From assembly GCA_009760855.2 (NCBI GenBank), contig WPIO01000052.1, forward strand, positions 2,079,501 to 2,143,500: a stretch of DNA of 64,000 nucleotides, read 5' to 3'. The stretch comes from Cristatella mucedo (Eukaryota > Bryozoa > Phylactolaemata > Cristatellidae). The position numbers were made by a program, and so were the translations under genes. Below are positions 1 through 11,689 of this stretch, in pieces. Numbering within the stretch: position 1 is the stretch's first letter; every line of letters starts with the position of its first letter. The notes under the pieces are model-generated. The model ran no database searches and had not been told where the DNA came from. It was given only the letters and a program-made list of their open reading frames with translations.

Positions 1-1336
1 GATCAGCTAGCATGAGACACCCCAGTCATATACAGTAATATGACAACTAACACTACTGTCGAAGCCGTATATTAATCCGTCCAGCAACAAAGCTTGCCAC
101 AATGCAAGTGTGTAGCGGCCATTGGCTGCTCAACGTAGTCTATGTACATCCAAAGCTGCCACCACCATTCCACCGCTCAGCCTGCAGCTGGACACTTCAA
201 TTAACTATCAGGCTGAATTGACGCAAGGGATTGATGGTCAGCTTCAGTCCTACCACTCCTAGCTTGGGCGTGTTTAGCTGATCACATGACTGTCACTTGC
301 TCGTTCCTCTCTCTTGCTGTCCGCGCTGGACAGCCTCTCTTCTCTCCTACTCTCACTCTCTAAGGTTTGGCATTAAATCATTATCTCGTCTGATTCGCTA
401 AATTATCCATCTGATATAATTCCAAACAAGCTCTACTGCAATCGACCAATCACCAGCTTCCATCGAAAACACAGTCACAAGCAGCCAAGAAACAGCACGA
501 TTTTGTAAGTACACCATAGGGAGTTGTGTGTTGTACATCCATCAACAAAACACTTTTAACAACATACTTGCCCAACAGTGCAGGATGCAGCATTTTACTT
601 AGCATAAGCATGACGTTTTACGAGCCAGTATAATGCTTGACTTTGAATGTGTTAAATCAAAATTCGGATGACATGAGATAGAGATCTTCTCCCACGCGCA
701 TGCACTAGTGTCTCCATAGGCATTCCTCTCTCAATAATACAGTTGCTTGTTGTTATTATCACTGGGAGGTTTTCTTAAGCTATTACAGGGTCTACTAGGT
801 TGCCGTAATTCCTTTGATCGATTAGGTCTCGGTAAGGATTCTAGTAAATTTCGAAATTTCGAAGCAGGAATTGAGACAGGCCTGGCTGTTAGGCCTTGCA
901 CGCCATTCTCTCGGCCAAGAATAACTTAAGTGACTTGAATTTTGTTGCAAAGAAACACTAATGGAGTAACATGAGGCACCATGTTTTGTCATTCTTACTT
1001 GTGCTCAGCTAATCAAGATATTGATACAGCAAATCCGGCCATAGCATTACCACAGCAGGAGAAGACACGTCGTCACTGATACGTAGAGCAGGTGAGCATG
1101 TAAGGCAAACAATATACAAGCTGAGAATGAAGTAGATGCCACATAATATATGATATAGGCCACAGCTACACAATACTAGAACATGCCAAACGACACATCA
1201 TAGCTATCATAACTACAGACTGCAGATAGAATATCAGCAGCCGAGCTGTGATGAGTTGTCTTGCTAGGTGCAAGCAATCTCGACAGCTGAGCCATCATGA
1301 TGATAATGTAGCACGACGGCTGCACTGTAACCACAC
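1..1336. other. RALGAPA intron 14 (part); dispersed repeat fragment
   Basis: No coding exon was found on either strand. Bases 150-360 resemble 36,100-36,300 in the CpG-rich block, sharing the core CCACTCCTAGC and neighbouring TTGACGCA/CTGACGCA and GTCAGC words, so a dispersed repeat is likely. The rest is unrecognised intronic DNA. Confidence 0.4.
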
Positions 1337-1439
1337 CTGCAATACCGGCCCAGCAAGCTCCTTTGCAAGTTCTAGATTATGCGAGTCTTTGCCGAGCAGG
1401 GCTGTAGAGATTCTGAGCAAGACACGAAGCAGCTGTTCC
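1337..1439 (-). CDS. RALGAPA: RALGAPA exon 14
   Basis: The first base completes Trp, then the exon reads EQLLRVLLRISTALLGKDSH and NLELAKELAGPVLQ. Vertebrate equivalents are EQMLLVLLRVTESVL and LAGRLAGPLFQ. The acceptor is TTTGTTTGCAG and the donor GTGTGG, phase 0. I did not find the next exon (family motif LIVAWIKANL) between 1 and 1,336, so it probably lies beyond the window. Confidence 0.95.
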
Positions 1440-1659
1440 CTGCAAACAAAATTTGATAATCAAAAAATCGGCCACTAATTCTTGCACCAAGAAATAGGCG
1501 ATCAGCAAGAATTTAAGGCGTAAGGCGAATGCACACAACAAAAAGCTTCGGATGGGATGGTGCTCTACGACAGTTCGTTTGCCAGGCATCGTGCTATTAA
1601 GATGAACGGTCCTGAGCTGCTACTTCCATGCTATTCACTACCTCAACTGCTCTCCTGAC

Positions 1660-1850
1660 TCTGCTATGCTTCCACTTTCTCTTTGTTGCGTGAGACGAAG
1701 TCTGTTGCGTGAGACGAAGTCTGTTGCCTACCGAATGCGTACCGAAAGCCGCTTAGGATGTGAATGTGCTATACAAAACTCTCCTGCATAACACCCACAT
1801 GGTCTTTATGACTTTGTGGAGTTACAAATGGAGATACATTACATTACATT
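1660..1850. repeat. Dispersed repeat with (ACATT)n tail and a 19-bp tandem duplication
   Basis: This segment resembles 48,540-48,710 (shared CTCTCTTTGTTGC, GTTGCCTA, TGAATGTGCTATA, AAAACTC). It also resembles, more faintly, 21,440-21,510 (CTTTGTGGAG..AGATACA). It ends in ATTACATTACATT. The unit GTTGCGTGAGACGAAGTCT is present twice at 1,685-1,722, where the 48.5-kb copy has it once. The form suggests the 3' end of a retroposon, family unknown. Confidence 0.5.
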
Positions 1851-2115
1851 AACCTAGTAGTACATTAGCAGCAACAAATATAGAATTTCGAAAATTAATT
1901 TACGATGAAGTCTCTTGCTTGCAGGTGTCAAATACAGTTGTAGGTGCAACCTGTCTAAGAAGAAGTGTTAATGGACAAATGATATGGATAGCTGACGTCT
2001 TGACAGGTGACGATGGCATGGCAAGACATGGCTCACAGAAGAAGTAAGTCGTGCACCAGCAACCATAGTCGTGAAGTAAGAAACTCGTGACATGCCGAAA
2101 CAACTAGCAGCTTAC

Positions 2116-2189
2116 CAAGTTAGCTGATCAATGTTCAGCTTCATTACAATATACCGGTACAGATTGAGCACTTGCAGACACAGCTTCAC
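2116..2189 (-). CDS. RALGAPA: RALGAPA exon 13
   Basis: The exon is 74 nt, entering in phase 0 after a strong tract (TTTTTCTTTTTGGTTAAAG). It reads VKLCLQVLNLYRYIVMKLNI then DQLT plus two bases of Trp. This matches [20 protein letters not shown] then TW. The donor is GTAAGC; the split Trp codon (TG|G) is completed by exon 14. Confidence 0.96.
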
Positions 2190-2363
2190 CTTTAACCAAA
2201 AAGAAAAACATTCAGCTAGCTTAGATTGCACGAGCATTCTGAAAACGTGTGCCTGCAGCGAAGGTACTAGACTTTTACTAGATAATAGGACGCGTGCCCT
2301 AGCTGCATTGATGGTGTGCAACACAACACTCAGCGCACAAAGGCGAGGCGCAGCCAATCTTGC

Positions 2364-2612
2364 CTGAGTTGGCAGAGGCTCGCCGGCCGGCTCCTTCTCA
2401 AACACGCATGACGAGTGCTGGATGAATAGCAGTACCGAGTTGCGTAGGCCTGCCCTAATAGACAGGCCATCTCGACCAATGCTCGACCCTCCACCACCAC
2501 TTTCCCACTTCACTGCTGCTATGTATGAGTGTGGCCGCTGCCGGCCAGTACGAACCTCGCTAAGATCCTGTAATGGATATGCACAGCCCCGTTGGCTCGG
2601 AAGAACCGATTT
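2364..2612 (-). CDS. RALGAPA: RALGAPA exon 12
   Basis: The exon is 83 codons in phase 0. A variable, Gly-rich linker is followed by LSIRAGLRNSVLLFIQHSSC and VFEKEPAGE, matching the family's [20 protein letters not shown] and FLLEPANE. The acceptor follows GTATCTGGACAG; a second in-phase acceptor (CATTACAG) lies 15 codons inside. The only suitable phase-0 donor is again GC type: CTCAG then GCAAGA. A plus-strand open frame here is antisense shadow. Confidence 0.88.
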
Positions 2613-2952
2613 CTGTCCAGATACAAAAAACGGCAAAATTCTCGAGAAAAGAAACACAGACATGATGGCAGTGACAGCTCGTCCGATTTCTCCTCGCTGG
2701 CTAGTTGCAGATCACAACAGCAGCTGCTGCAACTGATGCTGCTATCACTGCTGGTGCATGGTAAAAATTAGGCAATGAAAAATTACCTCAATTACAGATG
2801 GGAACCAGTGCATGCACCACTGATCAAAACTACACATAAAAACAATGAGTGAAACCGAAATAACGTAATATATGAATTGCAAAGGTGATACAAGCCGATT
2901 GATCACAATGGCTCACGTGGCAGTCGATAGCTAGACTGCACAAGGAACTTAC

Positions 2953-3066
2953 GCGCTCTGCAGGGCTGGCAGCAGAGTTAGCATCAGATGCACCGGTCTG
3001 CTTTCCTCCGCCGATTGTGGACAGCGATACTGGGTCTCGCAAGAAAATGGGCCTATGTACTGGCAT
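2953..3066 (-). CDS. RALGAPA: RALGAPA exon 11
   Basis: The exon is 38 codons, phase 0 at both ends. It reads MPVHRPIFLRDPVSLSTIGG followed by a Gly/Ala/Ser-rich stretch ending SPAER. RPIFLRDP corresponds to the family's KPLFMQEP; the rest is poorly conserved linker. The acceptor is GTCCATAG and the donor GTAAGT. The opening Met is internal, not a start. Confidence 0.88.
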
Positions 3067-3553
3067 CTATGGACAAGCATAGTCAGAGGCAGTTCACAAC
3101 ACAAAGCATGCTCGGCAACCAAACAGGAAACCAACGTACAACATGCATGGTTAGCAGAACTCATTCGTGCAACGACAGTAGTTAGCTTGACCAGGTACGT
3201 GATAGTAAGCATATAGGTAGGCAACAGTACATAGCAACATGCAGCAGTCTACGACTACCTAATCGACCGGATTTCAGTCTAGCTTTTGCAAGACAAGGAC
3301 ACATGCTAGCCAACTGTCGGATTTTGCTTGCGCTCACTCACCTGGGAATAGAAGCATGCCACGACATTGCATTTTAGGTCAGTGCAAATGCAAAACAGAC
3401 AAAGAATCTATGCACACAAATAAGCAAACAGCCAAGGTAGCACCCGAACGACCAAAAATCTATCCTTATACTAACAAAAAATGATCCAACTCGCTCAATT
3501 GCCAGGATCAAGGGACCCATATAACATGATCAAATCTTGATTGGTACACATAC

Positions 3554-3625
3554 CTGGAGCCATTCTTTATAAACGGCTACGACTCTTCGCACTCCACCTA
3601 CTAGCCTCATAGGTAACAGGAACGC
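3554..3625 (-). CDS. RALGAPA: RALGAPA exon 10
   Basis: This 72-nt exon is in phase 0 at both ends and reads AFLLPMRLVGGVRRVVAVYK then EWLQ. It is clearly the vertebrate [20 protein letters not shown] then EWIQ. The acceptor is TTTTTGTAG and the donor GTATGT. Its first residue, Ala, continues FRQ from exon 9. Confidence 0.97.
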
Positions 3626-3949
3626 CTACAAAAATATTTCAGATCAATGATATCGCTAGCTTCATGTATAGATATAACATAGTTCATGTTATTTGGAATC
3701 CATGAACCAATAAGGCAACCCGAAATGACACTATACATTTTACCAAGTAATACTTAAGTGAGTTTACCTATGCAAAAGGTGGTGCAAAAGGCAAACCCTT
3801 CATCGGAATCGATTATAATATTTGGTGACACAGCAGGACTTAGGAAATTCGAAGACTACTTAACATAATGGCATACAAAGCGGAACAGCTGGATAGCCGG
3901 AAAGTAGTCCGGCCTCTATATTGACCTAGAAACTGCTGTGCCTACTTGC

Positions 3950-4415
3950 CTGCCGAAAAACTTCGTGAATTATATCAACATTCTCACGAGTTCCGAACAA
4001 AACACTCCGCACGATCTCGTGTTGTGAGTAGTCATGTGGTTCACAGCCTGGAAGGCTTTCCGCACCATCATCCGACGAGGACGATGATGACTCGTTGGCA
4101 TCTGAGCCATCAGAGACAGAACCGGCCTGCTGATTGGTTGCTGCCAGCATAGTTGACTGCTGTGCAACAGCAGGCAATACAGCAGCAGCAGCAGCAGCAG
4201 CAAGTGTAACGGCTGATGCCCGGGGAGGCCCGTTCTCGGTAGGTGCAGTACCAGCTGCTAATCGGGAACCATGGCTTAAACCAACTGGCTCACCAGTCTG
4301 GCGGTCTGCTGCATTGCCGCTGCTGGCCAGCACTGTCGCTTGCCCAAGTGAGAAGCTGGGCACAGTAGTACCATTGTCCTTCACATCTTCGATAACCTTC
4401 TCACCCACTGATGAT
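3950..4415 (-). CDS. RALGAPA: RALGAPA exon 9 (low-complexity linker plus EIVRR/FRQ motif)
   Basis: This is the largest exon found, 466 nt or 155 complete codons. The first 110 or so residues are a fast-evolving, probably disordered linker with an Ala run, Gln pairs and an acidic Ser stretch (ESSSSSSDDGAES). The conserved end reads HEIVRSVLFGTRENVDIIHE then VFRQ, matching [24 protein letters not shown]. The acceptor is TTTCATTGCAG. The donor appears to be GC type (CAG then GCAAGT), which puts the boundary exactly at FRQ|A as the family alignment requires. The Ala run comes from a GCTGCT repeat. Confidence 0.95.
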
Positions 4416-6195
4416 CTGCAATGAAATAGAAAGCTGTCGCACTCTGTCGACAGAACATAAATGTCTGCATAGACTATCTCACTGTATTCTTACAATGGAG
4501 CTTGTAGTGGGCCCAAATTTATAACTCTCTATTCGAGCAACATCCCTCCCTGACCCGACCAGTCCACTCCCGTAGTGAGGCAATCCTATCCCTACCAAAG
4601 CAGACTGTAGTCGAAATGCACTCGGTAAGAAATATATCACTAGATCATTAACTAGAGCACAGTCACCAGCCTCCTGTCACGGTCTTACCAGAGACTGTCA
4701 TACCACTAGGGGCAGGAAGTAGTTAGCCATGCTTCTCCTAATGGAAGTTGCACTATTCTTAGTCAAACTGCCCTGTACTCATCTAAAGGTGTGTTTATTT
4801 CGCTTGGACAGAGATTTGGTACTCCCTGGGCACTATCTAAAAGACATTACCATTATTTTCTATCCAAAAGACATTATTATTATTAATTATTTTTAAAGGT
4901 ATAGTTTAGTTGTATGGCAGGCTGTTGAGAAGCCAGTATTACATAATTATCACAGTATACTGTTCAATAAAGTGCTTCCAACTGGTCTTATAGACGAGCA
5001 TTAGAGTTCAGCAGCTGGTCTCTATTTGCTTGAGTCAACGACGGAGGAGTAATTCTATCTTACGATCGGGGCCACGGTACTGGCAATGCAGCCAATGTGA
5101 CCAAGATCAGCTGCTACGCATATCGGGTTACGCTTGGTTTTGGCAGCAGCTATCCTATGTAAGGGTTGAAAGATGGCCCCGCTAAAGAAATGCTCAGAGC
5201 AAGGACAGTAAAGTTAGATACTCCAAAACTAATAGTATGGGAGAGCAAGCCAAATTACTCATCGTACCACACTGAATAATTAATGAAGTGCTTTGCAATT
5301 CTAACCCCTATCCATACAGGTTAACAAAAAAGTGCTCATATATAATACCACGGTCGCTGTGTGACTAGAGTTCCCCAGTCTGTTGATGGCTAGTGGGTGC
5401 ACTCTGACCCTAAGTATAGCCATTTCTGCATCGTGGCCGTCGATTCTATTGATTGAGGACACTATAAAATGGTGAGGCTAATGTTCAGTACCGAGCGTAG
5501 GTAGAAAGAAGCTTCTTGATCATTGTGGGTAGATCTAAGAACTCGAGGCCCCATAATTAGGTGGGCTAACTCAAGGACTTGAGGCACTGCCAAAGGGAGA
5601 AATGGAAGCCTGCAAGGGGCTTCGGAAGGTCAAGCAACTGAGCATCTCGATGACGATTCAGGCTCACGGCCGATAACCGTGCTGAGTCCAGATAAACCAC
5701 CACAGGTTCGAACCGAGCTGCCGGCAGACTAGCTGGGTACACGCCTTTGCTTGGATGGTTCTCCGAAAGCACCGGTGCTGGCTTAAAAGGGTTGTGATCG
5801 ATATACGACCTCCACCAAAACGGTTCTTCGACTCTTCATTTGAAATAACGCTTTAAAATGGTTAAACTGTTGCTATAGTGTTACAGCTTTCAATGTAGGA
5901 ACAATTGATTTTAGCAAGTACCATTAATAACCTGTGTGGGTCACGTGGTGTTTTTGTTGGGTTCAGTCTGGCCTTTAGCCAGGATTGCTTGACAATACCT
6001 GTAAAAAAATTAAATTTTACCTACAAGCCACAAATTTGGTTGCAAATCCTGGACCACTACTTACATGTCCCTATCAACTGCAACCTATCCATTATCGTTG
6101 ATCTGCAGCTAACCACCTTCCCAGACAGTAGCAACCGTGTGGTAAGGAGGCTTTGTGCTCTGAGCCATTATATGCATCAAGCAGATCACGATTAC
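4416..6195. other. RALGAPA intron 8
   Basis: Noncoding. AT-rich stretches with ATTATTATTATT lie near 4,860-4,890. A perfect tRNA B-box-like palindrome, GGTTCGAACC, lies at 5,705-5,714 within a GC-richer stretch (5,570-5,780) that may be a decayed tRNA-derived SINE. Nothing else is recognisable. Confidence 0.35.
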
Positions 6196-6358
6196 CTGTC
6201 AATGTGAGGTACCGAAAGCTCGTCGCTCTGCTGGAGGCGTGACATCTGCACAAAGTTAGTAAACCAGCGAACAACTACATCACGACAGTCTTCGACCAGC
6301 GAGGCAGTAGCAGGCTCGCCATGGTCGACATACACATCAACCAGCCTGTCAGTTCTAT
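6196..6358 (-). CDS. RALGAPA: RALGAPA exon 8
   Basis: Two bases complete Asp, then the exon reads RTDRLVDVYVDHGEPATASL and VEDCRDVVVRWFTNFVQMSR, corresponding to vertebrate FIKARVIVIRWLVSFWLE. The acceptor is TTTGTAG and the donor GTAATC. The phase-2 end (AG) joins the first base of exon 9 to give Arg, so the frame is continuous. Confidence 0.95.
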
Positions 6359-7409
6359 CTACAAACGAAATTGCTCAGAATATTGACAGGTCATACAACA
6401 AGTGAGTGCTGACCAGACCATTCACAGCTAGCAAGTGTGCACAGTGTCTACTGAGCAACAATTCGCTAAAAAAAAAAACTGAATGCACACAAACCTGGCA
6501 GAAGCACATGCAACCCTGTAGGTCTGTTTTACCTTGTTTAGCACTTTAGTCACAGACTGCAGACAAACTGGATAGAAAGAGGCAACAATGCTAAGAAAAC
6601 ACCTGAGTAGATCCAGCTACAGCAGAGAGTGACTATACTCAAGTGCTTGCTTAATCTTGATAAGGCAGTAATTAAACACCCAGAGGTGTCATTTCATCAT
6701 GGTCAGCAGTGGACTATACATGATGGTACATGATAACAACAACACGATGGCAATAGCACAATAAAGTAACCCTGCAGTTTGGGCTCCATTCATTTCTGAA
6801 TCAGACACCAGGCAATCCCACAATGTGACCGAAAATGCAAGCCGAAGTTCTCTCTCGACATTGATTGCTCATTAATACCTATATAGAATGCTTTTTACCT
6901 GAGTCAACGACCTCCTACTCTCCTGTCCTTTCAGGTCAATGCATTAGCTGTCCCTTTCTTCTGTTTAAAGGCAGTTGGCAGCACATGCCTTTGATATGGA
7001 AGTATCCGAAACTCACTGGAGATTCTCGTGCAGCGATGCAGGTAGTCTTGCATCGGATTCTGATTCACCTTTTCCACATGTTCTTCTAATTATGCTATGC
7101 TCCTCACGGCGTCTTCGTTGCAAGAGTACCAAGCTGTTGGCCATTGATTGCACATCGAAAGCAGCACTAACGTTGATGACTCCCAAGTGTAACCACTAAG
7201 TTGTTGTGGAATGTATATTCAGACCCATTGCTTGGGGCTACAGGCAGCATGGCAAAGCAAGCAACATGGATGAGAAGCTGCTATCTTGCATCAACGATAG
7301 TAAAAAAATTCGTAAATCCAAGAACTGAACCTTTCAAACTCACGTCCAAACGATTGGTACAACAGTATTCGTGCTGCAACAGGTTCGATAGGGTTCGTTT
7401 CATGCCACC

Positions 7410-7570
7410 TTGGTTTGACCCAAGGGTTATGCTGCTTGCCTTTGATGACAGAGGTCATAGTGAATGCATTTTATGACCGAGGTCGTGGGTTTGAGCCCTG
7501 CGGCATAAGTGAAGCACTTGGATAAAGATTTGAGTTCTCTTAGGGTGCTATACAAATCTATTATTTTTTC
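7410..7570 (+). mobile_element. tRNA-derived SINE with LINE-like 3' tail
   Basis: A B-box-like motif (GGTCGTGGGTTTGAGCCC) is followed by a tail closely resembling the LINE 3' end: GAAGCACTTGGATAAAGATT, then GAGTTCTCTTAGGGTGCTAT and ACAAATCTATTATT. Pol III promoter elements plus a borrowed LINE tail define the SINE. The 5' end is approximate. Confidence 0.65.
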
Positions 7571-8639
7571 ATACCTTCGATCAGCCAACTTTGAGTCTGT
7601 GGGAAGCCCCAAATCACGTAATGTGTTTCACCACTGCTGCCATGCTAATCCACAGCAATGACTAACCACAACGTAGTAGGCAGCTATATCATGAAGTACA
7701 CACACCTCATCAATGTCCGCAAGCCTTATGTTCTGCAATCATGGACATGTGAGCCAACTTAATCCAACCGAAATCAAAGAATATTCTACAACGTGCTACA
7801 AGCAGAGCTGACCTCACATCTCAAATTTCAGTCTGATACTAGCAGTATTAGCTGAGTTGTGGCATTTACAAGGCATCAAGCTAAACTGAAAATGAAACTG
7901 TATAAGTCACAAGAATGTACCTGAACAAGCTTCATACATGTACCTCAATCTATCAAGGTTTAACAAGTTGGAATGCAAGTCGCATATGATGAAGAGATTG
8001 ATAAATATTTTATTTGTAGACATGTTGCTTTCGGTTTACATCCGGTTCAGACATGGTTCACATATTCATTTTTTTCTTTTATGGGGAAGTCGTCAAAACG
8101 TTCCATCCCATTTCGAGCATGTTTGTCTTTTGAAAGGTACCTTAAACAAATATTCGATTGTCAGACCAATTGTATTAGTATTTTCTTACATACCCCGTTA
8201 AGGTTTTTTCAGTTTTCAATTTTTTTAGACCATACAAATCGTCTTCGTTTACCCCAGAGAATCAGCACCCATCGACCCACCAAACTGTGAAACTTAATTT
8301 CATTGTGATACACACGACATAGCAAAAACAGCTGATTCGTTATTTAATACAAACATTATGCTCCATTAAATGGAGCTCAAATGCATAAGGCAAAGCTTAG
8401 TTCCATCTTAAGATTGACTCACAAAGTTAGCACCCAGCTATTAGTATTGAGCCAGCTAATACAACCAGCCATTGTTTAAAAGTGATAGGTGATGAGGAGT
8501 CTGAGGCCAACCCCAGTATAGATCGAATAGCCCCAACACTACAGTAGTGGGCACCTTTTTTCTTAACATCTGTGCTTGCATACCTACACAGCTATAGATA
8601 CATTTACATTACTATAAAATTATATGAATATGCAACCAT

Positions 8640-8757
8640 GACTTTACTCGCCATTCAATTGCATTTCCCTTTGCAGCAAATGTAAAGTGCCTAGAGAGAG
8701 ATTAAGTTCTCTAAGGGTGTTTATCAAGTGCATTATTATTATTATTATTATTATTAT
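8640..8757 (+). mobile_element. L2/CR1-like LINE 3' end only
   Basis: This extremely truncated copy has CATTCAATTGCATTTCCC, the hairpin (AAAGTGCCTAGAGAGAGATT ... AGGGTGTTTATCAAGTGCA), then (TTA)n. It has no coding sequence. Confidence 0.75.
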
Positions 8758-9097
8758 AGCAGGTTCTATTGAACTTGCACATTATGGACGAAGTGCTTTC
8801 TCAATTATTCTTGTATGTGTAAGCACAAAGCCACACATAAGCACTGTATGAAAGGAAGACATTGCATCAACTTGTGCCGCTGATAACTTTTCTTTTAAAC
8901 TGTTAACAGCAGACATCACTGCCAGATGCAAGCAGTTAAGGAAATGACTTCATGTAACGAGTCGATGACCGGTTTCATGCAGAGTCTGTGCAAACTGCCA
9001 TCTTTGAATGCACTCGGCCAGCATCCAGCCTTTTCTTATGTTTTAGCTCATTGGGGTACAATACAGCACACCATCATCACTAGCATTCGGCATGTAC

Positions 9098-9248
9098 CTG
9101 TGCTGAAATTTGGACCAGGTCTGTATATTGTAGCCCTTTGTTCAAAAGATGGAAAAATCACAGGCATATAGTATCGCTTGACGCTTTCAAACAAGAAGAT
9201 AAAGCACACTTGTTTTTGTGCTGGGTTGTTCCACTCGATTTTTGAAAC
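9098..9248 (-). CDS. RALGAPA: RALGAPA exon 7
   Basis: The exon is 50 codons plus one base. It follows a strong acceptor (TTTTTTTCGTAG) and ends at CAG before GTACAT. It reads VSKIEWNNPAQKQ, CFIFLFESVKRYYMPVIFPS, FEQRATIYRPGPNFST. This is the family's signature SLEWKNKENQERGFSFLF and FKKYYLPYIFPNI block. The phase-1 end joins exon 8 to form GAT (Asp). A plus-strand open frame across this interval is only its antisense shadow. Confidence 0.96.
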
Positions 9249-9421
9249 CTACGAAAAAAACAGCTAGTCTCCATAAAACAGGTACAAACAGCTGAAAACC
9301 CAACAGGTAGTGCAAAGGCTCACCACCACTGCAGCTCAGGCGCTCGGCTCGGCTATCATGCCAGCTCTGGCACCGAAGTGCAGGTATAGCAGCTCGGTGG
9401 CACAAGCTGACTTGAACTCAC

Positions 9422-9593
9422 TTCCGATACGACGAAAGTGAGAAGGAGCTCCAGGAAATAGACACACTCTTTCTCTGGACATTTTTCGGTTGAGCTGGGT
9501 GGTTGGACGGCACCAAGTTCGGATGCACACACCGGATCTAGGACGACACAAGCCATCAGGGCATTGGCATAGGCAATGAGTTCTTGCAGCACA
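9422..9593 (-). CDS. RALGAPA: RALGAPA exon 6
   Basis: The exon reads LQELIAYANALMACVVLDP, then a Ser/Pro/Glu-rich linker, then ECVYFLELLLTFVVSE, matching the family's LTSYFLEALLKYIVIQ. The donor is GTGAGT at phase 0, which fits exon 7. The acceptor is uncertain: AAG before TGTGCTG (used here) or 11 bases further in, after GCAAG. Both keep an open frame but imply different incoming phases. An in-frame TGA lies just upstream, so the exon cannot extend further right. Confidence 0.85.
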
Positions 9594-10106
9594 CTTCATT
9601 GATCGTAATTTTTGTGATAGCCTCAACAGAACTAGGCAAATGCCATAGAGTAAGTCAAAATATATCCGGCAAACCAGTGGCTTGCACATTGCCTAGTGAG
9701 AACAGCAATAAAACATTATTTCAACCTTGATGGTACACTTATATTGGCAAAACACCAATGCCAAGAGGTACGCGGTGAGTATTTAATGCAGCTAGGCAAG
9801 TTATCAGACAAACTGTTATTACAATAAGACAACCGATATGAGCAGCTCATGCTTCATGCAATTACATGTAACCAAAGATGACATCATCCAACCAGGAATA
9901 ACAGCTTAGAAGCCTAATTCATCGGTCAATACTCCAAAATGACCGGAATACACTGCAAGTAGCTGGTCCACTCTTTTGCTTGATAAATGCATCAACAAGC
10001 ATAATCAAGTATCCCTAATTTCAGAACAATACCAGTGTTAAATTTGAAAGGACTTATATAAGAATACATCATCCAAATTAGCTCATGTACTTGAGACATA
10101 CATCTA

Positions 10107-10187
<81 letters not shown>
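10107..10187 (+). repeat. (TC)n microsatellite
   Basis: An uninterrupted TC dinucleotide array of about 75 bp, ending before ACAGGCTTCTG. Confidence 0.95.
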
Positions 10188-11689
10188 AGGCTTCTGATTA
10201 CGTAATAACATGCTTACATGTGGTATAGAGCTCGACAGCTAGGCTTGTTTGTCATTAATGTCGTGAATGCTAGATTGCACCCGTTGTCTTTGACAAGCAC
10301 TAGCTCATATTGAAACAGCACATCAATAACCCTCTAATAATTCCTTACATGATTCTTGACGGTTGCAACAGATACTTGAAATCAACTAATTGCACCCATA
10401 ACCGATGCTACCCTTGTATGCTTCTCTCAGACCCCGAGGTCGACAAAAACTGGTGCTGGATATGCCATTGTCGCTTGTTCCTCCTTCAATTTCAAGCCAT
10501 GAAGTCCCTCGAAGCAGTCATTTGAACCTGTTGAACGAAGTCGCTCCAAAAGCAAGCTATCAATCGTGGAAGTAATATATCGTCTGTTAAGATACAAAGT
10601 TGTCCTTTTGCCCCTTCGTCCTACTGATAATCCTAAACATTTCGAGGACCCAAGTAACCTCTTATCTGCAAATTTGCAAATGTGTACACTGGTTGATTCA
10701 TTTTCTTTTGTGGGAGGTATGAGTAGCCCCACTTACAACTAAGGTAACAAGCTCGACCAAATATTTTCCCACGATTGTTTGGTGCCAACTGCTATTATAA
10801 TCAAATCATGCACGTCTGACCACAGTCACGCCTTATTCCATCTGCAGTTAGTGTCCCATTTGGTATCCAAAATTTTCTGTGAATCGCAAAAAAGACCCTT
10901 CATATCATTGATGCTGTCTACACACAAATATCTTTTTTTGTCCCTTCTGCTCAACCCTACATCTGAATTGGCCTCTAAATGCTATAACACGACAATAGCC
11001 CATGTTCTAGATGTGTTTGTTGCTCCTCAGACTGCGCACACTGTACGCCTCACCCTAATGACTTATGGTTTACTGCAGACAACCTAACTCGGAATACTAA
11101 GCACAAACTTTAGAAAGCATAAAAAAGTTAGTTTCTGTCTATCGATGGTATTCGAGGACTATTTTAGGTCGCACAAAACAACCACATGCTAAGATCAAGT
11201 CTAGCTCCGATAAAAAATCCGCTGGAATGAGGCCCAATCTGCCCAATCTCAAAATGCCGGTGTCGACCATCAACCATCAGCACATAAACAAGCAATCATT
11301 GGGGCAAACTAGCAATCTCTCTTTTTCTCCCCTGTCTTTCCCTTCTCTGTTTCTGTTTTTTTCTCTCTATCTTGCCTGTAGTCTCATTACATATGCTTAG
11401 CACATGTACATTTGGGCACCAAACTATCAGCGACCTGCTGTTTACCATGAGTAGTAGGCATTCGACAGTGAATAATAAAGCCGAAGCAAAAACGACTGCG
11501 ACTAAAGCAAAAAAGCTCCTCACAATGTTTTCACAAACCCGTGTGGATGACATAAAAATATTGATAGTGTATTTTCGAGCATTCAAATTCATTTAAAAAT
11601 TGCAGATTACCAAATTGCATAGCCCCATGAAAACGAGTGTGCAGCTTGTTCTCGGAGGTACTAGGGCAGGCACCATAATACTAACGACC

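Larger units (their letters stand above)
6359..9097. other. RALGAPA intron 7
   Basis: Noncoding. It contains a SINE copy (about 7,410-7,570) and a LINE 3' end (about 8,640-8,757), listed separately. AT-rich open frames around 7,940-8,290 have no recognisable protein features. The remainder is unremarkable. Confidence 0.4.

Noticed and set aside
2422-2736. 104-codon plus-strand frame
   Set aside because: Antisense shadow of RALGAPA exon 12.
7681-7760. A 27-nt minus-strand mini-exon (NIRLADIDE) for RALGAPA
   Set aside because: Splice-like ends are present, but exon 7 (phase 1 end) joins exon 8 exactly, and inserting this segment gives a stop.
8926-9171. 81-codon plus-strand frame that looks protein-like
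   Set aside because: Its right part is antisense to RALGAPA exon 7, which has strong family similarity and splice sites on the minus strand.
10100-10200. CRISPR array or other regularly spaced repeat system
   Set aside because: All tandem repeats here are simple microsatellites or minisatellites without unique spacers, and the DNA is eukaryotic.
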